From the NCBI GenBank assembly GCA_930367215.1, contig OV884056.1, positions 198,317,310-198,381,309 of the forward strand: DNA of 64,000 nt. The letters are read 5' to 3'. Source of the DNA: Pollenia angustigena (taxonomy: Eukaryota; Arthropoda; Insecta; Diptera; Polleniidae). The position numbers and the translations under genes are program-made. Positions 33,126 through 43,400 of the stretch are shown piece after piece. A model generated the notes under the pieces. That model saw only the letters and a list, made by a program, of their open reading frames with translations. It searched no databases and had not been told where the DNA came from. Position 1 is the first letter of the stretch, and each line of letters begins with the position of its first letter.

Positions 33126-33514
33126 AACCATAAAAATCTTATTTTAACAAAAACACATTTTTTTACCCACCACCACTAGTGGTACTAAGTATGTTGTGTA
33201 TAAATACATTTCTTAATTTCGTGAAATCGCTCCATAAATTACCCGCTCTCGGAAAACACTTCAAAATTCTAAACCTGTAAAGAGTAAAGTTTGAATTTGT
33301 GCCCAAGTGGAATGTTTTGTGCATTTCAAAAGACAATTTTTTCTTTAATTATTTTCAGCACTTCTTAAGTTAAAGCTTCTTTATAATTGTTGGACATGCT
33401 TAAAAAGAATAACAGAATTAAAGATCAATATTGTGTTCCTTATCCTCTCATGGGGGAATGTCATGATGAATTTCTTTTTATAAAAAAAGGTAAAACAAAA
33501 AAATTACGTTAGTA
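33126..33514. other. AT-rich spacer
   Basis: Near 33163 TTTACCCACCACCACTAGTGG resembles the 5' start of the H2 Helentrons, without the downstream blocks. Otherwise nothing was recognised. Confidence 0.4.
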
Positions 33515-33607
33515 ATTTCGGGATTGCCTAATTCCGAAAAATCCCCCAATTACGAAATTTAAATCCCGGAATTTTTCGGGATCGGTATTTCGGGATTGGC
33601 ATCCCTA
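33515..33607 (-). mobile_element. One end of a hAT-type element with AATCCCGAAA repeats
   Basis: Read inwards on the minus strand the terminus is TAGGGATGCCAATCCCGAAA, followed by several AATCCCGAAA/TTCGGGATT words. This matches the layout of the complete hAT-type elements here. The other end and a TSD partner were not found. Confidence 0.6.
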
Positions 33608-33667
33608 CCCAGTACTCCTTACAAATCCCATATGATCTGTCATTTAAGCTTCCCAAGAACTTAATAT

Positions 33668-35278
33668 TGTTACGTTTTTCCTTTAATGAACGCGTTCGGT
33701 TTACTCCCTTTATAATAAACCGTTGAGTTCTTTTTAATTGCAAATAAAAATAAATACACACACTTATTCAACTTTACAAACTTTATTATTTTGTTCACAA
33801 TTGTTAGTTACGAACAGAACCGTTTCACAAAACAAACTAAACTAATTTTACATGAGTCACCCCTTTTTATATTTCATAATTATTTCTAGATTTTTCCTGA
33901 ACCTTCCCGTAAAAACTATTTATTATGTTCTATAACCATTTTAGGAATGACTGGGAAATTTATATAGGAATTATTTTTAAAATAACAGTTGTGTTGAAAA
34001 TTATACATGATAATTTTAAGTAACATAAAACTATAACTTACAAGATGCATGCAGTACCCCATAATTGGATGCCATATGTCCATATTGGTTTTATGATGGA
34101 CTTGTATAAGAGAATATTGTTGTCTAAAGACAAGTTTGAGTTTCGACCGAGAAGCCAATGTAGTTGAGCTGCTTTAAGTTTCATAGCCGTTATTTTCGCT
34201 TCAATATGACGCGACCAGGTCAAGCGTCTATCTATATGAATTCCCAAGTACTTAACATGGTTTTCTACCGGAACAGTGATGTTATTTATTTTTACAGCTG
34301 GGCACGTTTGTCTTCTGAGCGTGAAAGTTAAGTGAGCACATTTAGCCGGGTTAACCTTTATTCTCCATTTTTCTAGCCAGGCCTCTAGTTCATTGATGTG
34401 GGACTGCAGATTTTGCGATGCGACTTTTGGGTCATGGTTAACGCTAATAAATGCTGTGTCGTCTGCAAATGTAGAGGTATGCGTGCTCAGGTTTGTTGGC
34501 ATATCCGCTGTGTATATTATATATAGAAGCGGTCCTAATATGCTGCCTTGGGGGACACCAGCAGTAATTTTCTTGAGGGGGGAGTATTTATCTTGCGACC
34601 TTACTATGAATGTTCTGCCTGTTAGATAGCTCTCCAGAAGCTTGTGAGTGTTTTGAGGAAGCATTCGTGTTATTTTGATGAGTAGCCCATCATGCCAAAC
34701 TTTGTCAAAAGCTTGGGAAATGTCTATAAACAGGGCTGAGCAGTATTGCTTTTTCTCAAACGCCGATCTAATAAGGGTGACAATTCTATGCACTTGTTCT
34801 ATTGTACCATGTTTCGCTCTGAATCCGAACTGGTGGTCCGGGATGATGTCGTGTTCATTTAGATGAGGAGTTATACTTAAAACGAATATTTTTTCGAAAA
34901 GCTTCGATAGGATTGACAATAAGCTTATCGGTCTGTACGACGCAACCTGGCTAGCATCTTTTCCTGGCTTGGGAATCATAACAATTATAGACCTCTTCCA
35001 TGAGGATGGGAAGTATCCGACTCTTAATATAGCGTTAAAAATGAGCAGCAAGATTCTGGAAGCAGACGATGGTAGGTTTCTTATCATTGACCCTGTGATG
35101 CGGTCAGGTCCGGGAGATTTTCTAATATTCACTTTTTCTATTGCAGATTTTAATTGAATTATGTTAAATTTTAATGGATGGTTTACCTTATCAGGAATGA
35201 TTGGACGACAGGAACAAGTATGTGCATCATGTGGCGTGAAACTATAAATAATTCTTAGATAATTTAACTTTCGTAACA
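33668..35278 (-). mobile_element. Gypsy-type solo LTR containing a Jockey RT fragment
   Basis: Minus-strand ends are TGTTACGAAAGT (at 35278) and AACGTAACA (at 33668), flanked by the 4-bp TSD ATAT (33664-33667 and 35279-35282). Both LTR borders align with the solo LTR at 49468-50508, for example ACGGTTTATTATAAAGG near the 3' end and AAAGTTAAATTATCTAAGAA near the 5' end. Between about 34045 and 35235 lies Jockey sequence not present in the other LTR. The remaining LTR sequence has a TATAAAAAGGGG box on the minus strand near 33865. TG...CA ends and a 4-bp TSD fit the 17.6/297 side of Gypsy. Confidence 0.85.
34038..35250 (-). pseudogene. Jockey-clade reverse transcriptase, truncated at both ends
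   Basis: About 400 codons are open on the minus strand. Motifs in order: IRKSPGPDRITGSMI, YRPISLLSILSKLFEKI, HQFGFRAKHGTIEQVH, LFIDISQAFDKVWHD (first Asp), AGVPQGSILGPLLYIIYTAD, the active site STFADDTAFIS, WRIKVNPAKCAHLTF and VKYLGIHIDRRLTW. These are Jockey-clade features. The endonuclease is missing 5', and the frame breaks off at IQLWGTA, before the usual C-terminal region, 3' UTR and tail. The first residues of the open frame come from the LTR (reading from TTGTTACG), so the frame is a fusion. A GTAAGT donor-like sequence follows the 3' junction near 34040. Confidence 0.8.
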
Positions 35279-35324
35279 ATATATTTAATGCGTTGACAAC
35301 ATTTTTAACATAAAACCAAGTCCA

Positions 35325-35765
35325 TGGAAATGCAAGTTTATTTCAGTTGTATTTTGGCACTACATTATTGTCTAATCAAAGTAGTGCATTGGTATTGAAA
35401 TACCATTAAAGTGTATGGCAACTAATACACTACTTTTGCATTATAGTTAAAAGAAATACCCCCGATTTCACAAACGATTATTAAATTTAACAAACGTTTA
35501 TTAAGGATAATTTTCATAGTAAATATTGTGAATACAGGCAATAATGTATTACTGCCATAATTGTAACGGTCCGTGTTTATTTGTATAGTATTTTTTCTAG
35601 TGGTAATGCAACAATAATGCACTATTCATGACTATTATTTGCCATTCACTTTAGTGGAATTTTAATATTAATGCAGTATTTTGGTATGAAAATAATGTAG
35701 CGCAAAAAATAGTGCATTTAAAGAAATAAAGTTAGTGGTAATGCAAAAGTAGTGCTAATCGCCCA
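35325..35765. repeat. Word-repeat element, TAATGCA/AGTGC words
   Basis: Words of the types AGTGCATT, TAATGCA and TTTGCATTA recur about a dozen times in both orientations, for example near 35385, 35432, 35606 and 35738. GGCACTACATTATTG at the left resembles the inverted right edge GATTAGCACTACTTTTG. Borders are approximate. The block near 35468 (CACAAACGATTATTAAATTT) recurs at 53812. Confidence 0.5.
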
Positions 35766-35929
35766 TGTCTTTAAATTTTTAGCTGTTTTTTCTCAGCACC
35801 TTTAGCTTGCATTTTTAATAACCTTTTTTTTTTAGCAATTTTGATGATAAAGGGCGTCTCAGTAAGAGTGCACTTTATCAATTGAGTGTAATTTTTCTGT
35901 GCAAGTGGCAACTCTGAACTTGACATATG

Positions 35930-36190
35930 GGCTGTTTTCCTAAAGGTGTGTTCACAATGTATCAATACCGTGTTGATGCATTGTGTACTTAAATTTTTAC
36001 CTACGTTGTGTTGTTAATGAATATGGTTTGCATCTACATTTTTTTAACTGCTTTATTTGCTTTTTTCTGCGCAGTGACAACTACAAAGTTGCATTTCGGA
36101 ACTAAATGCATTGTCAAAATTTTTATGGTTGCATTTAAGAACATGTTGCCATGTATTACTACAATGCAACAGGCGTTTAGGAAAACAGCC
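35930..36190. mobile_element. 261-bp MITE, GGCTGTTTTCCTAAA ends, 3-bp target
   Basis: Perfect 15-bp TIRs GGCTGTTTTCCTAAA and the inverse are flanked by ATG on both sides (35927-35929, 36191-36193). A 3-bp TSD with a GG start suggests PIF/Harbinger type, though ATG is not its usual TWA target. Interior words GTTGCAT and ATGCATTGTG recur. Confidence 0.65.
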
Positions 36191-36280
36191 ATGTTTTTCC
36201 GATTGTTAAAAATGGAGCGCGTAAATGGTATTTGCTAAAGGGATATAATAACGGTGTTCTTGTAGCCCCAACTGGACGGC

Positions 36281-36690
36281 ATGGATCAGAACGACATGTG
36301 GTTTCAGCAAGACGGTGCCACCTGCCGCACCGCGCATAAAACAATCGAATTATTGCTGCAACGATTTCCACCACAAATTATCTCAAGAAATTCTAAAGTC
36401 AACTGGCAACCAAGATCAAGCGATTTAACGCCGTGCGATTTTTTTCTCTTTGGGGTCTTGTGAAATCTCGGCCTTCTGCGAATATATCAAAAACAGTTCC
36501 TGAGCTCAAATCCGAGATCCAATGCATCATGGGTGAGATACAGCCACATCTCTGTGAAAAAGTCATGGAAAATGTCATACAAAAAGAAATGACCTGTCAG
36601 CAGAGATATTTTATTCCATACTTAATTAGAACTTATCCTCTTTACAATCAAATAAAAATAACCCACAACTATCTCAAAAAATACATGTTT
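36281..36690 (+). pseudogene. DD41D mariner transposase C-terminal half
   Basis: MDQNDMWFQQDGATCRTA carries the second catalytic Asp. SSDLTPCDFFLFG carries the third, 41 residues later, which is the DD41D spacing. The frame is then broken and continues in another as VPELKSEIQCIMGEIQPHLC and EKVMENV. The N-terminal half, with DNA-binding domain and first Asp, is missing. It belongs to the mariner 35850-36732. Confidence 0.75.
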
Positions 36691-36760
36691 TTATTTTAAA
36701 TGGAAAAAGTGCATTCGTACTGAGATACCCTTTTGAAAGATATTATCAATTTTCATGTTA

Positions 36761-37302
36761 CAGTACTTTTCACTTAAGGTCACATCCTTTAGTTGCACAC
36801 AAAACGTGGACTATATCGCTAATGTGACTATAAGGCTATGAGGCATATAACCGAATTCGAAATAATCAAGTTATGTGAATATAGAAAATAAAAAATGCAT
36901 ATAAATTACATCAGGCTTGTTGTTCTGCAACAGAGTCGCAAAATGTATAAAAAATAGTTAAAATAATAACCAGAAATTTCATAGCTGGTACCAAAGGCAA
37001 AAACTAAATTTTTACAAGTAGAGCGTTCTTTATTTTTTTTGAATGGATTGTGGTTTCGAAAACTAAAAAGAACTTAGTAAATACATATTGCTGATGTGAC
37101 GATAACGCCATTCATTTGCTTTACTTTTCTTTTGATGACTTTTGCTTTATATGGCTTTTATGGCAAATGTGCTTATATCGCTAAATGGACTATAACGTTA
37201 ATACTTTATATTCAATTAACTTATAGCAGCAAAATAAACAGATAACATGAACTATATCAATAATGTAACTATAAGCTGTATGACTATAAACGAAAAGTAC
37301 TG
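36761..37302. mobile_element. pogo-like MITE, CAGTACTTTTC ends
   Basis: CAGTACTTTTC and its inverse GAAAAGTACTG are flanked by TA (36759-36760, 37303-37304). CAG termini with TA targets are typical of the pogo group. The word GACTATATCGCTAATGTGAC and variants occur at about 36810, 37090, 37170 and 37250. No transposase. Confidence 0.7.
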
Positions 37303-37439
37303 TATTCATTATAGAAGCGAAGTGCAAGTTTTTGAAATAAATGAGATTATATTATTTGCATGGAAAGAAAGAAAATACATTAATTGGTAGAAAATCAAAT
37401 AGATCATCAAGTTCAAAAAAAAAAATTAACACTCAAAAA

Positions 37440-37950
37440 AACTTACGTTAGTAACCCTCGTGTGTGGTGTTTCACACATATGCAATGTATGTCTACTTTG
37501 CTGTTGTGCCATAGTTCGTTTGTAATCAAAGTCATGATTAACGTAACATTAATGATGTTTTTATCTTGTTGCTGATCAAAAACAAATAATACAAAGCTTG
37601 TGTGTATTTTATAAAAGCAATCACTTTATAAAACATACATTGTATGCAGTTTGCAACAATATAAAAAATATTCGCACTTGCCGAAAGAAAGTTTTGTCTT
37701 TAGTTCATATTACATAGATACTACATATGAGTGGAAAACCACACACAAGGGTAACTTACGTAAGTTCTGAAATATTTCGTTACTAAAAACAATTTTTTAT
37801 TAAAAAAATGTGTTTTCAGTACTTAATTGATATTGCTAACAAAATCAAGAAGTTTCTTTAGTGTACCTCAACAAATTTTTTTGTTTATCGTGTAAAAATT
37901 GTTCCTTTTGTGTGGTTTTTCACACAAGGGTGATTTAAAGGTTAATATTT
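37440..37950. repeat. Palindrome cluster with GTGTGGTTTTTCACAC words
   Basis: ACTTACGTTAGTAACCCTCG at 37440 is mirrored by GGGTAACTTACGTAAG ending at 37765. GTGTGTGGTGTTTCACACA, GTGGAAAACCACACAC and TGTGTGGTTTTTCACACA lie near 37461, 37731 and 37910. AAAGG followed by TTAA ends the cluster at 37941. This resembles the subterminal palindromes of the piggyBac-like element at 14274. Borders uncertain. Confidence 0.5.
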
Positions 37951-38374
37951 GGTACAATATTGTGCATCGAATAATTATCGGTTTCAAAACATTTTGTCAG
38001 CGATGTTAAAGCATATTATGGATTTAGCGATCATAGATTTTCATTCTACTTTTTCTCCATTAGCACGACAAAAATGTATTTGCGAATAAAGCAACAAAGT
38101 AAATATGATGTTTGTTATTTTATTATGCAGTACATTTGAACATAAAATCTGGTTAATAAAAAAAAAATCACTCCACTAAAAACATTTCAAATGTGTATTT
38201 CATTTGAGCCGAAAATTAATTTGCATATTTCAAAAACTTAAACCTTTTTTTTAAATTTTTTTTTTAACTATAGAAAGTTGTTATTTGATTTTGAAAATGA
38301 CTTTTTTATTTGCTCTCAAACAACTGCATTGACATTAAACTATTTGAACTTGGAATATACTTACATACATATCG
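37951..38374. other. AT-rich spacer
   Basis: No TIR, coding frame or RNA motif recognised. Confidence 0.45.
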
Positions 38375-38376
38375 CA

Positions 38377-38587
38377 CCTGATCATAAAGATGGTATTAAC
38401 TTTAATTTGAAAACTTTAAGTGGAAGCAAATCGATTTTCGATTTAATACTAAGAATGATTAAACAAGCCGTTTCATAACCAAAAAGTGGACAAAATAGCG
38501 CGATATTTTTCAATCGTGTTGGTCGATTTTGTTTCCATAAATTGAACAAATAAAAAATTCAAGTTAATACCCTCTTTATGATCAAGG
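38377..38587. repeat. Inverted-repeat element of about 210 bp
   Basis: TGATCATAAAGATGGTATTA near 38378 is mirrored by TAATACCCTCTTTATGATCA near 38567, with pairing of about 30 bp. The TSD is unclear. Probably a small MITE. Confidence 0.55.
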
Positions 38588-39645
38588 GCGTTACATATGT
38601 ACATACATTAATAAAACAATTGCTGTTTTTAAAGGCTGCAACAAAAATTTAGCAGTTATTGCTTTTCATATATGAATTTGAAATTCAGAAAAAGGAGGAA
38701 TAAAAAAAATAAAACAAATTAAATTACAAAAGTTTGCCATATAAGTTGCTTTTTGTCGACGTACTGAAAGTGCCAAAAAGTAAAGTGAAGTGCAACATTT
38801 ATGTTTAGTTTTATGAATCAGCCATGAAAAAACCTACAATATAACACAAAACATACACCTCAACACATTTTTGAATCTTTCTTCTTTTTGTTGTTGTTGT
38901 TGCGAAAATGATGTTTTATATTGTTTGTTAAGTTGGCTTGTAAAAACGGCAACAAAAATTTTTTTTTAGCATGTTGAATCAACTGTGACTGACTTACAAC
39001 TGTCACTTTTTTTTTGGTAGTTGTTGCTTTGTTTTTTTTTTCATTGTTGTTGCCGTTCGTTATTGTAGGCAGCAGTAGAAAAATTGCCAACAAATAAATT
39101 TATCGAAACCAACAACATTTAGTCAGAGTTAAACATAAATATTCCATATCGTAAAATGCTTGTATGTAACTCTTTATCAGTGTTAGTGGCCTGGACTTGA
39201 CAGTGTAAGTGTAGTTACAACTACTACTTATTCTACAACAACAACGACAACATTTCTAGCAAACATAAACATTTGACAATAAACAACAATATAAGGGAGC
39301 AACTTTTTTTTGTTATTTCATTTTGGTTATGGTGAATCGCGGACACTCGAAGAAAAATATAAGTACAAAAACTGTAGTATGCCGAATTTGACCATATGGC
39401 ACTTCACAATAAATGCCAGTTTGAGGTAATTGTAGTACAGGGTGGCCTAAATAAGACCAATCAATGTTGTGGCTAGTGGTCTTGCGGTAAAAGGGCTTGC
39501 ACAATTTGAATTCATTTTAAGATCAAACTTTAAAATTATACTACGTGTTAAACATTTGTAGGTTTTATCTGGGCAACCCTGTGGTTTTGAGACTAATTAG
39601 CGAGTTTTCACAAATAGAATCTGAGAATTATTCCTTTACATAAGT
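38588..39645. other. AT-rich spacer rich in GTTGTTGTT-type triplets
   Basis: About 1 kb with GTT/CAA triplet runs (38890-38905, 39233-39250), common in fly introns and intergenic DNA. No gene recognised. Confidence 0.45.
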
Positions 39646-39762
39646 CTAGGTTCACACTATAAAAGTTTTCTTTCAGAAAGTCTGAGTTTATGTTATTATT
39701 CTATCCCCTCTCATCAATAAACTCAGACTTTCTGAAAGAAAACTTTCATAGTGTGAACCCAG
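39646..39762. mobile_element. 117-bp hairpin MITE, CTAGGTTCACAC ends
   Basis: Arms of about 46 bp pair almost perfectly: CTAGGTTCACACTATAAAAG and CTTTCATAGTGTGAACCCAG, with TTTCAGAAAGTCTGAGTTTAT and its inverse inside. The loop is about 22 bp. The end pattern CTRGGTNCACAC is shared with 19041-19193. Confidence 0.75.
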
Positions 39763-40612
39763 TTAATTTTTAGTAATAATCAACATTTTTATTTTCGATT
39801 GTATTCCATTGGGTAAAAATGTTGATTATTTCCAAGTCTTCGTAAAGTTAAATTATACCGCATTTTACTTTGATATTAAAAACTGTATCATATTTTTGCA
39901 TTTCCAAATCAGAAAATTAAGGATCTAGAAATGTCCTTAAATATTTCGAAGTTCTATCCAGTAATAAGTTTTATAGGCCGGTTGATCTTTATGCCTAATT
40001 TCAACAACCAGCGGTGTTTGGGGTGCAAAGTAGACGGGAAATTTATTGAAAAATTGTTATTCCAATAACTTAATGCTTTACTTAGGAAATATTATAAGAA
40101 CACAGTGAATGTTAAATTGGTCATTAATTGACAGCTGTTATCCCGGGCCTACCTGAATTCACTGTTAAGTGTAAACAAATCAACTTTCGAAAATTGGAAA
40201 ATTGCTTGAACATGTTAAAAAATGTAACACCAAAAAACAAATAAATATCTTACGTGAGTCTTTTGTTTTAAGTTAAAAATATTACTTCTTTAAAAAACGA
40301 TGGCTATGAGTCTTTGCCATCATTCGGGTAAACTGATGTATTCCTCTCTAGAAGAACAAACGGAACGAGGGACCAGTGAACGGGATCACTCTTAAAGATA
40401 AGGTAGTCACCAAAGAGAATTTAAAAAGGTAAATGCAACTCGTCAGCCGTTCATCAGCTGTCTCGACGGCGAATTCAAAATATATGTAATTCACAAACGT
40501 CAAAATTACGTTTTTTTATGTTTTGCGCCATAATAAAAGAACAAAATTTCTTAGAAAAATTTGATTCAAAAGTGTGAAAAATATTTCTATAATAAAAAAA
40601 AAAATATAAATA
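39763..40612. other. Spacer, nothing recognised
   Basis: About 850 bp, mixed composition, with slightly GC-richer patches near 40130 and 40350. No family resemblance or terminal repeats. Confidence 0.45.
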
Positions 40613-41543
40613 TCGGGTGATTTTTTAGCTATTATCTTTTTGGCAACACTGGTTAAAACAGCTGAAGCACGTTTCGTGTTTTGTTTTACTGTCAAACATG
40701 TTCAGTTTAGTCTATAATTTAACCATGAACCGTCTTACAAACGAACAACGCTTGCAAATTATTGAATTTTATTATCAAAGTGCGTGCTCTGTTAAGAAAG
40801 TTCATCGCGCGCTTCTTCCATTTTATGGTCAGTTTAATCGGGCTCAATGGGTACGTTAATAAGCAGAATTGTCGATTTTGGAGTGAAGATCAGCCAGAAA
40901 CATTGCAAGAGCTACCAATGCATCCAGAAAAAGTCACAGTTTGGTGCGGTTTATGGGCTGGTGGCATCATTGGACCGTACTTCTTCAAAGATGATGCGAA
41001 TCGTAACGTAACTGTGAATGGTGAGCGCTACCGTGAAATGATATGCAAATTTTTTTTTTGCCCAAAATGCAAGAGCTTGACTTGCATGACATGTGGTTTC
41101 AACAGGACGGTGCCACATGCCACACAGCACGCTTAACAGTGGACTTATTGAGAGGCGAGTTCGGTGAACATTTTATTTCACGTTCGGGAACGGTCAATTG
41201 GCCGCCTAGATCGTGCGATTTGGCGCCTTTAGACTATTTTTTGTAGGGCTATGTTAAAACTCATGTCTATACACACATGCCCGCTTCGATTGACGCATTT
41301 GAAGACAACATTGAAGCATTTATTCATGAGATACCGGCCGAAATGTTGGAAAGAGTATGCCAATATTGGACTAAGCGGATGGACCATTTGAGGCGCAGTC
41401 ACGGCAACATTTGCATGAAATAATATTCAAACATTAAATTATATAGACCGTACTATCGATTCAAATAAAGATTTCATGCATTTTTCGGAATTTTATGTGT
41501 TTTTTTTTTTAACTTTCCTATAGCTCTTAAAAAATCATCCATT
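40613..41543 (+). mobile_element. DD41D mariner deletion derivative, second copy
   Basis: Ends TCGGGTGATTTTTTAGC and, inverted, AATGGATGATTTTTTAAGAG are flanked by TA (40611-40612, 41544-41545). It matches the copy at 22152-23066, including the internal deletion. The 931-bp element is coding-broken. Confidence 0.85.
40725..41423 (+). pseudogene. DD41D mariner transposase with internal deletion
   Basis: It starts MNRLTNEQRLQIIEFYYQ at 40725 and stops after FYGQFNRAQWVR. Another frame continues NKQNCRFWSEDQPETLQEL, TVWCGLWAGGIIGPYFFKDD and VNGERYREM. After a frameshift in a T-run near 41055 it gives MWFQQDGATCHTARL (second Asp) and NWPPRSCDLAPLDYFL (third Asp, 41 residues on). A stop replaces the Trp of the usual LWGY. 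The C-terminus runs through MPASIDAFEDNIEAFIHEIP. The first catalytic Asp and half of the DNA-binding domain are deleted, exactly as in the copy at 22152. Confidence 0.8.
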
Positions 41544-41584
41544 TAGTAAAGTGAAATTTGGTGTTCAGTTTGCTGATGTTGACA

Positions 41585-42063
41585 ACAAACAAGTAAACTG
41601 CAAAAACAAAATAGATATGGCTTTTTGTAGTTGTATAGTTGCACTTACCCTTTTAAATTCGCCTTTGTAGTCACCTAATTGATTTTGAAACAAATCGATT
41701 GTTAAGCGCGCTGTATGGCAGGTAGCACCGTCCCGATGGAACCAAATGTCGTTGATGTTTAGCTGATTAGTTTTTGTAAACATGGCTCGATAGCGCTCGC
41801 CATTCACCGTAACGGCTACTTCTTGCTCATTTGAAAGAGCGTGTAAGCCGCATCAAACAATCAATTTTAAAGGATGTAATGGTGATTCCTATAAGGCTTG
41901 ATGATTGTCTTTGCTCCAAATACAAATAATTTTGCTAAACGAAGTATTCATTTAACCAGAAATGAGCTTCATTACAACTTTTTGATAAAAATTCTCATCT
42001 TCTGCCGGTTTCAAATGAGGCCAATCAGCAAAAATGCGAAGGAAACGATGGTCATTTACCTGT
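41585..42063 (-). pseudogene. Mariner transposase, catalytic half
   Basis: Frames read NDHRFLRIFADWPHLKP, IICIWSKDNHQAL, SPLHPLKLIVCGL-like sequence, VTVNGERYRAMFTKTNQL and IWFHRDGATCHTARLTIDL (second Asp; QQD reads HRD). The third Asp region (WPPRSCDL) is lost and the left end is degraded. The first Asp block (usually FSDEAHF) has decayed. It belongs with the N-terminal piece at 43030-43400. Confidence 0.65.
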
Positions 42064-42079
42064 GGTTTACACATCGATA

Positions 42080-42453
42080 CCTTCCCATAAGAATGTATTA
42101 AGCGACACTTTTTTCGAAAATGACTTTTTGACGTGGAATTATACTAGAAGTTAAGCGCCACATTTTTGCCTGGGTTTCGCTGCCCTATCATGCATGCAAA
42201 GGAAACTAGAGTGAAAATAAAATTGTATCAACCGTCAAGTTTTCTCACTGGAATAATGTTGCACCCTGTAATTTGTATTATCCGCCAAAGAAATTATGCT
42301 AAGCCACATTTTTAAATATGTTTTGTATTCTGAAAATCGCTTTCCAAATATGTTCCTTTCAATAAAATCCGAAAAATTAATAACTAAATGAGACTTTTTT
42401 TTCGTTTCCTACACAATTTTAGAAATGTCGCTTAATACATTCTTATGGGAAGG
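42080..42453. mobile_element. 374-bp MITE with perfect 28-bp TIRs
   Basis: TIRs starting CCTTCCCATAAGAATGTATT are identical over 28 bp at both ends (42080-42107, 42426-42453) and flanked by TA (42078-42079, 42454-42455). The interior is AT-rich and non-coding. Identical ends point to a recent insertion into the old mariner relic. Confidence 0.9.
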
Positions 42454-42483
42454 TATCGACATGAATTTACTTTCTTGCAGGTA

Positions 42484-42960
42484 GAGTATACCCTTGGGGA
42501 AATTTGTGTCAATTGGTCAAACAGACAGGTCCTGGGACTCGTGAAAATAGAACAAGTAAAAAAAGAAAGAACTCATGAACCAAGCATGTAACTGGTTTAT
42601 GAAGAACAAAAAGGTAGAAAAAATAATGAATTAAAGTACAGTCTTCGCCGGCGGTGTGACACATCTTTTGGGACTTTCCAAAAATTGGTTCTTGAATTAA
42701 ATTTTAGGACTTGTTTTATTGAAAAAATACTACATTGTATTAAAATAAAACCTTATTTTAGTAACTGACACTAAACACGTTCATTGATAATAGATGTGTG
42801 AGTGGTCAAATGGTGTCAGTTGACCCCCTGCAATGACAACCACATGTAAAAGTGATAGGTCTTATTCATATAAAGTGTTAGAACTAGAACCGGTCTCTAC
42901 CACTAAAGACCCATCACGGGACTACTTTGGTGTCAGTTCGCTTCCCTGCAGGGTACGTAT
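42484..42960 (-). mobile_element. piggyBac-related segment
   Basis: About 440 bp is an inverted, diverged copy of 61935-62335. Shared blocks include TTGTGTCAATTGGTC, CAGGTCCTGGGA, GTGTGACACATC and CAGTTCGCTTCCCT. The 61.7-62.4 kb copy continues into sequence encoding a piggyBac-like motif, so this piece is probably a fragment of the same transposase family. No usable frame remains. Confidence 0.5.
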
Positions 42961-43029
42961 TGTCAAAGAAAAATCTAAGAAACAGCCGTTTGGCTTAAAG
43001 TACAAAAATTATGTGTGTGTTAGTGGAAA

Positions 43030-43400
43030 AGTATGAATATATTGCGACTTTCAAAAAATTACTTTCATGTGTAAATGCTAGGTTGCGTAAAATTTTCCAC
43101 GCAGTAGAAGGACAAAGTTCAACTAGTTGAGAACGACAAAAAATTGACAATTAGGCGTCTTCCTTAATACTTCGCGCTACAGCAGCAATATTCACTTCGG
43201 TACGCATATTTCATTGTCTTGTTGATGGTTTTGCGTAGGGAAGAGTAAACTGCGTACGGAAAAGATTAATAATTGCACGAATCGCTTGCCGATTCTGTTG
43301 ACCGTAAAATGATGACTTGCCAAACGTTACTGAACAGAAATGACAACACAGTTTGACATTCTCAGCTGCCAAACCATAGTTTTCATGTAGCTTAAAAATA
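43030..43400 (-). pseudogene. Mariner transposase, DNA-binding half
   Basis: The minus strand reads ENYGLAAENVKLC, FYGQQNRQAIRAIINLFRTQ, MRTEVNIAAVARSIKED and STAWKILRNLAFTHES. The order is the double helix-turn-helix of mariner transposases (FxxxNxPxxxxI..., RTxENIAAV...D, W.IL). Two stops interrupt it. It is the likely N-terminal part of the relic whose catalytic half is at 41585-42063. Confidence 0.65.

Larger units (their letters stand above)
35850..36732 (+). mobile_element. DD41D mariner relic with nested MITE
   Basis: Ends AAGGGCGTCTCAGTAAGAGT and, inverted, AAGGGTATCTCAGTACGAAT define the copy. TA precedes the left end, but TT follows the right. Transposase remnants lie at 36281-36690 and another MITE at 35930-36190. 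Confidence 0.75.
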
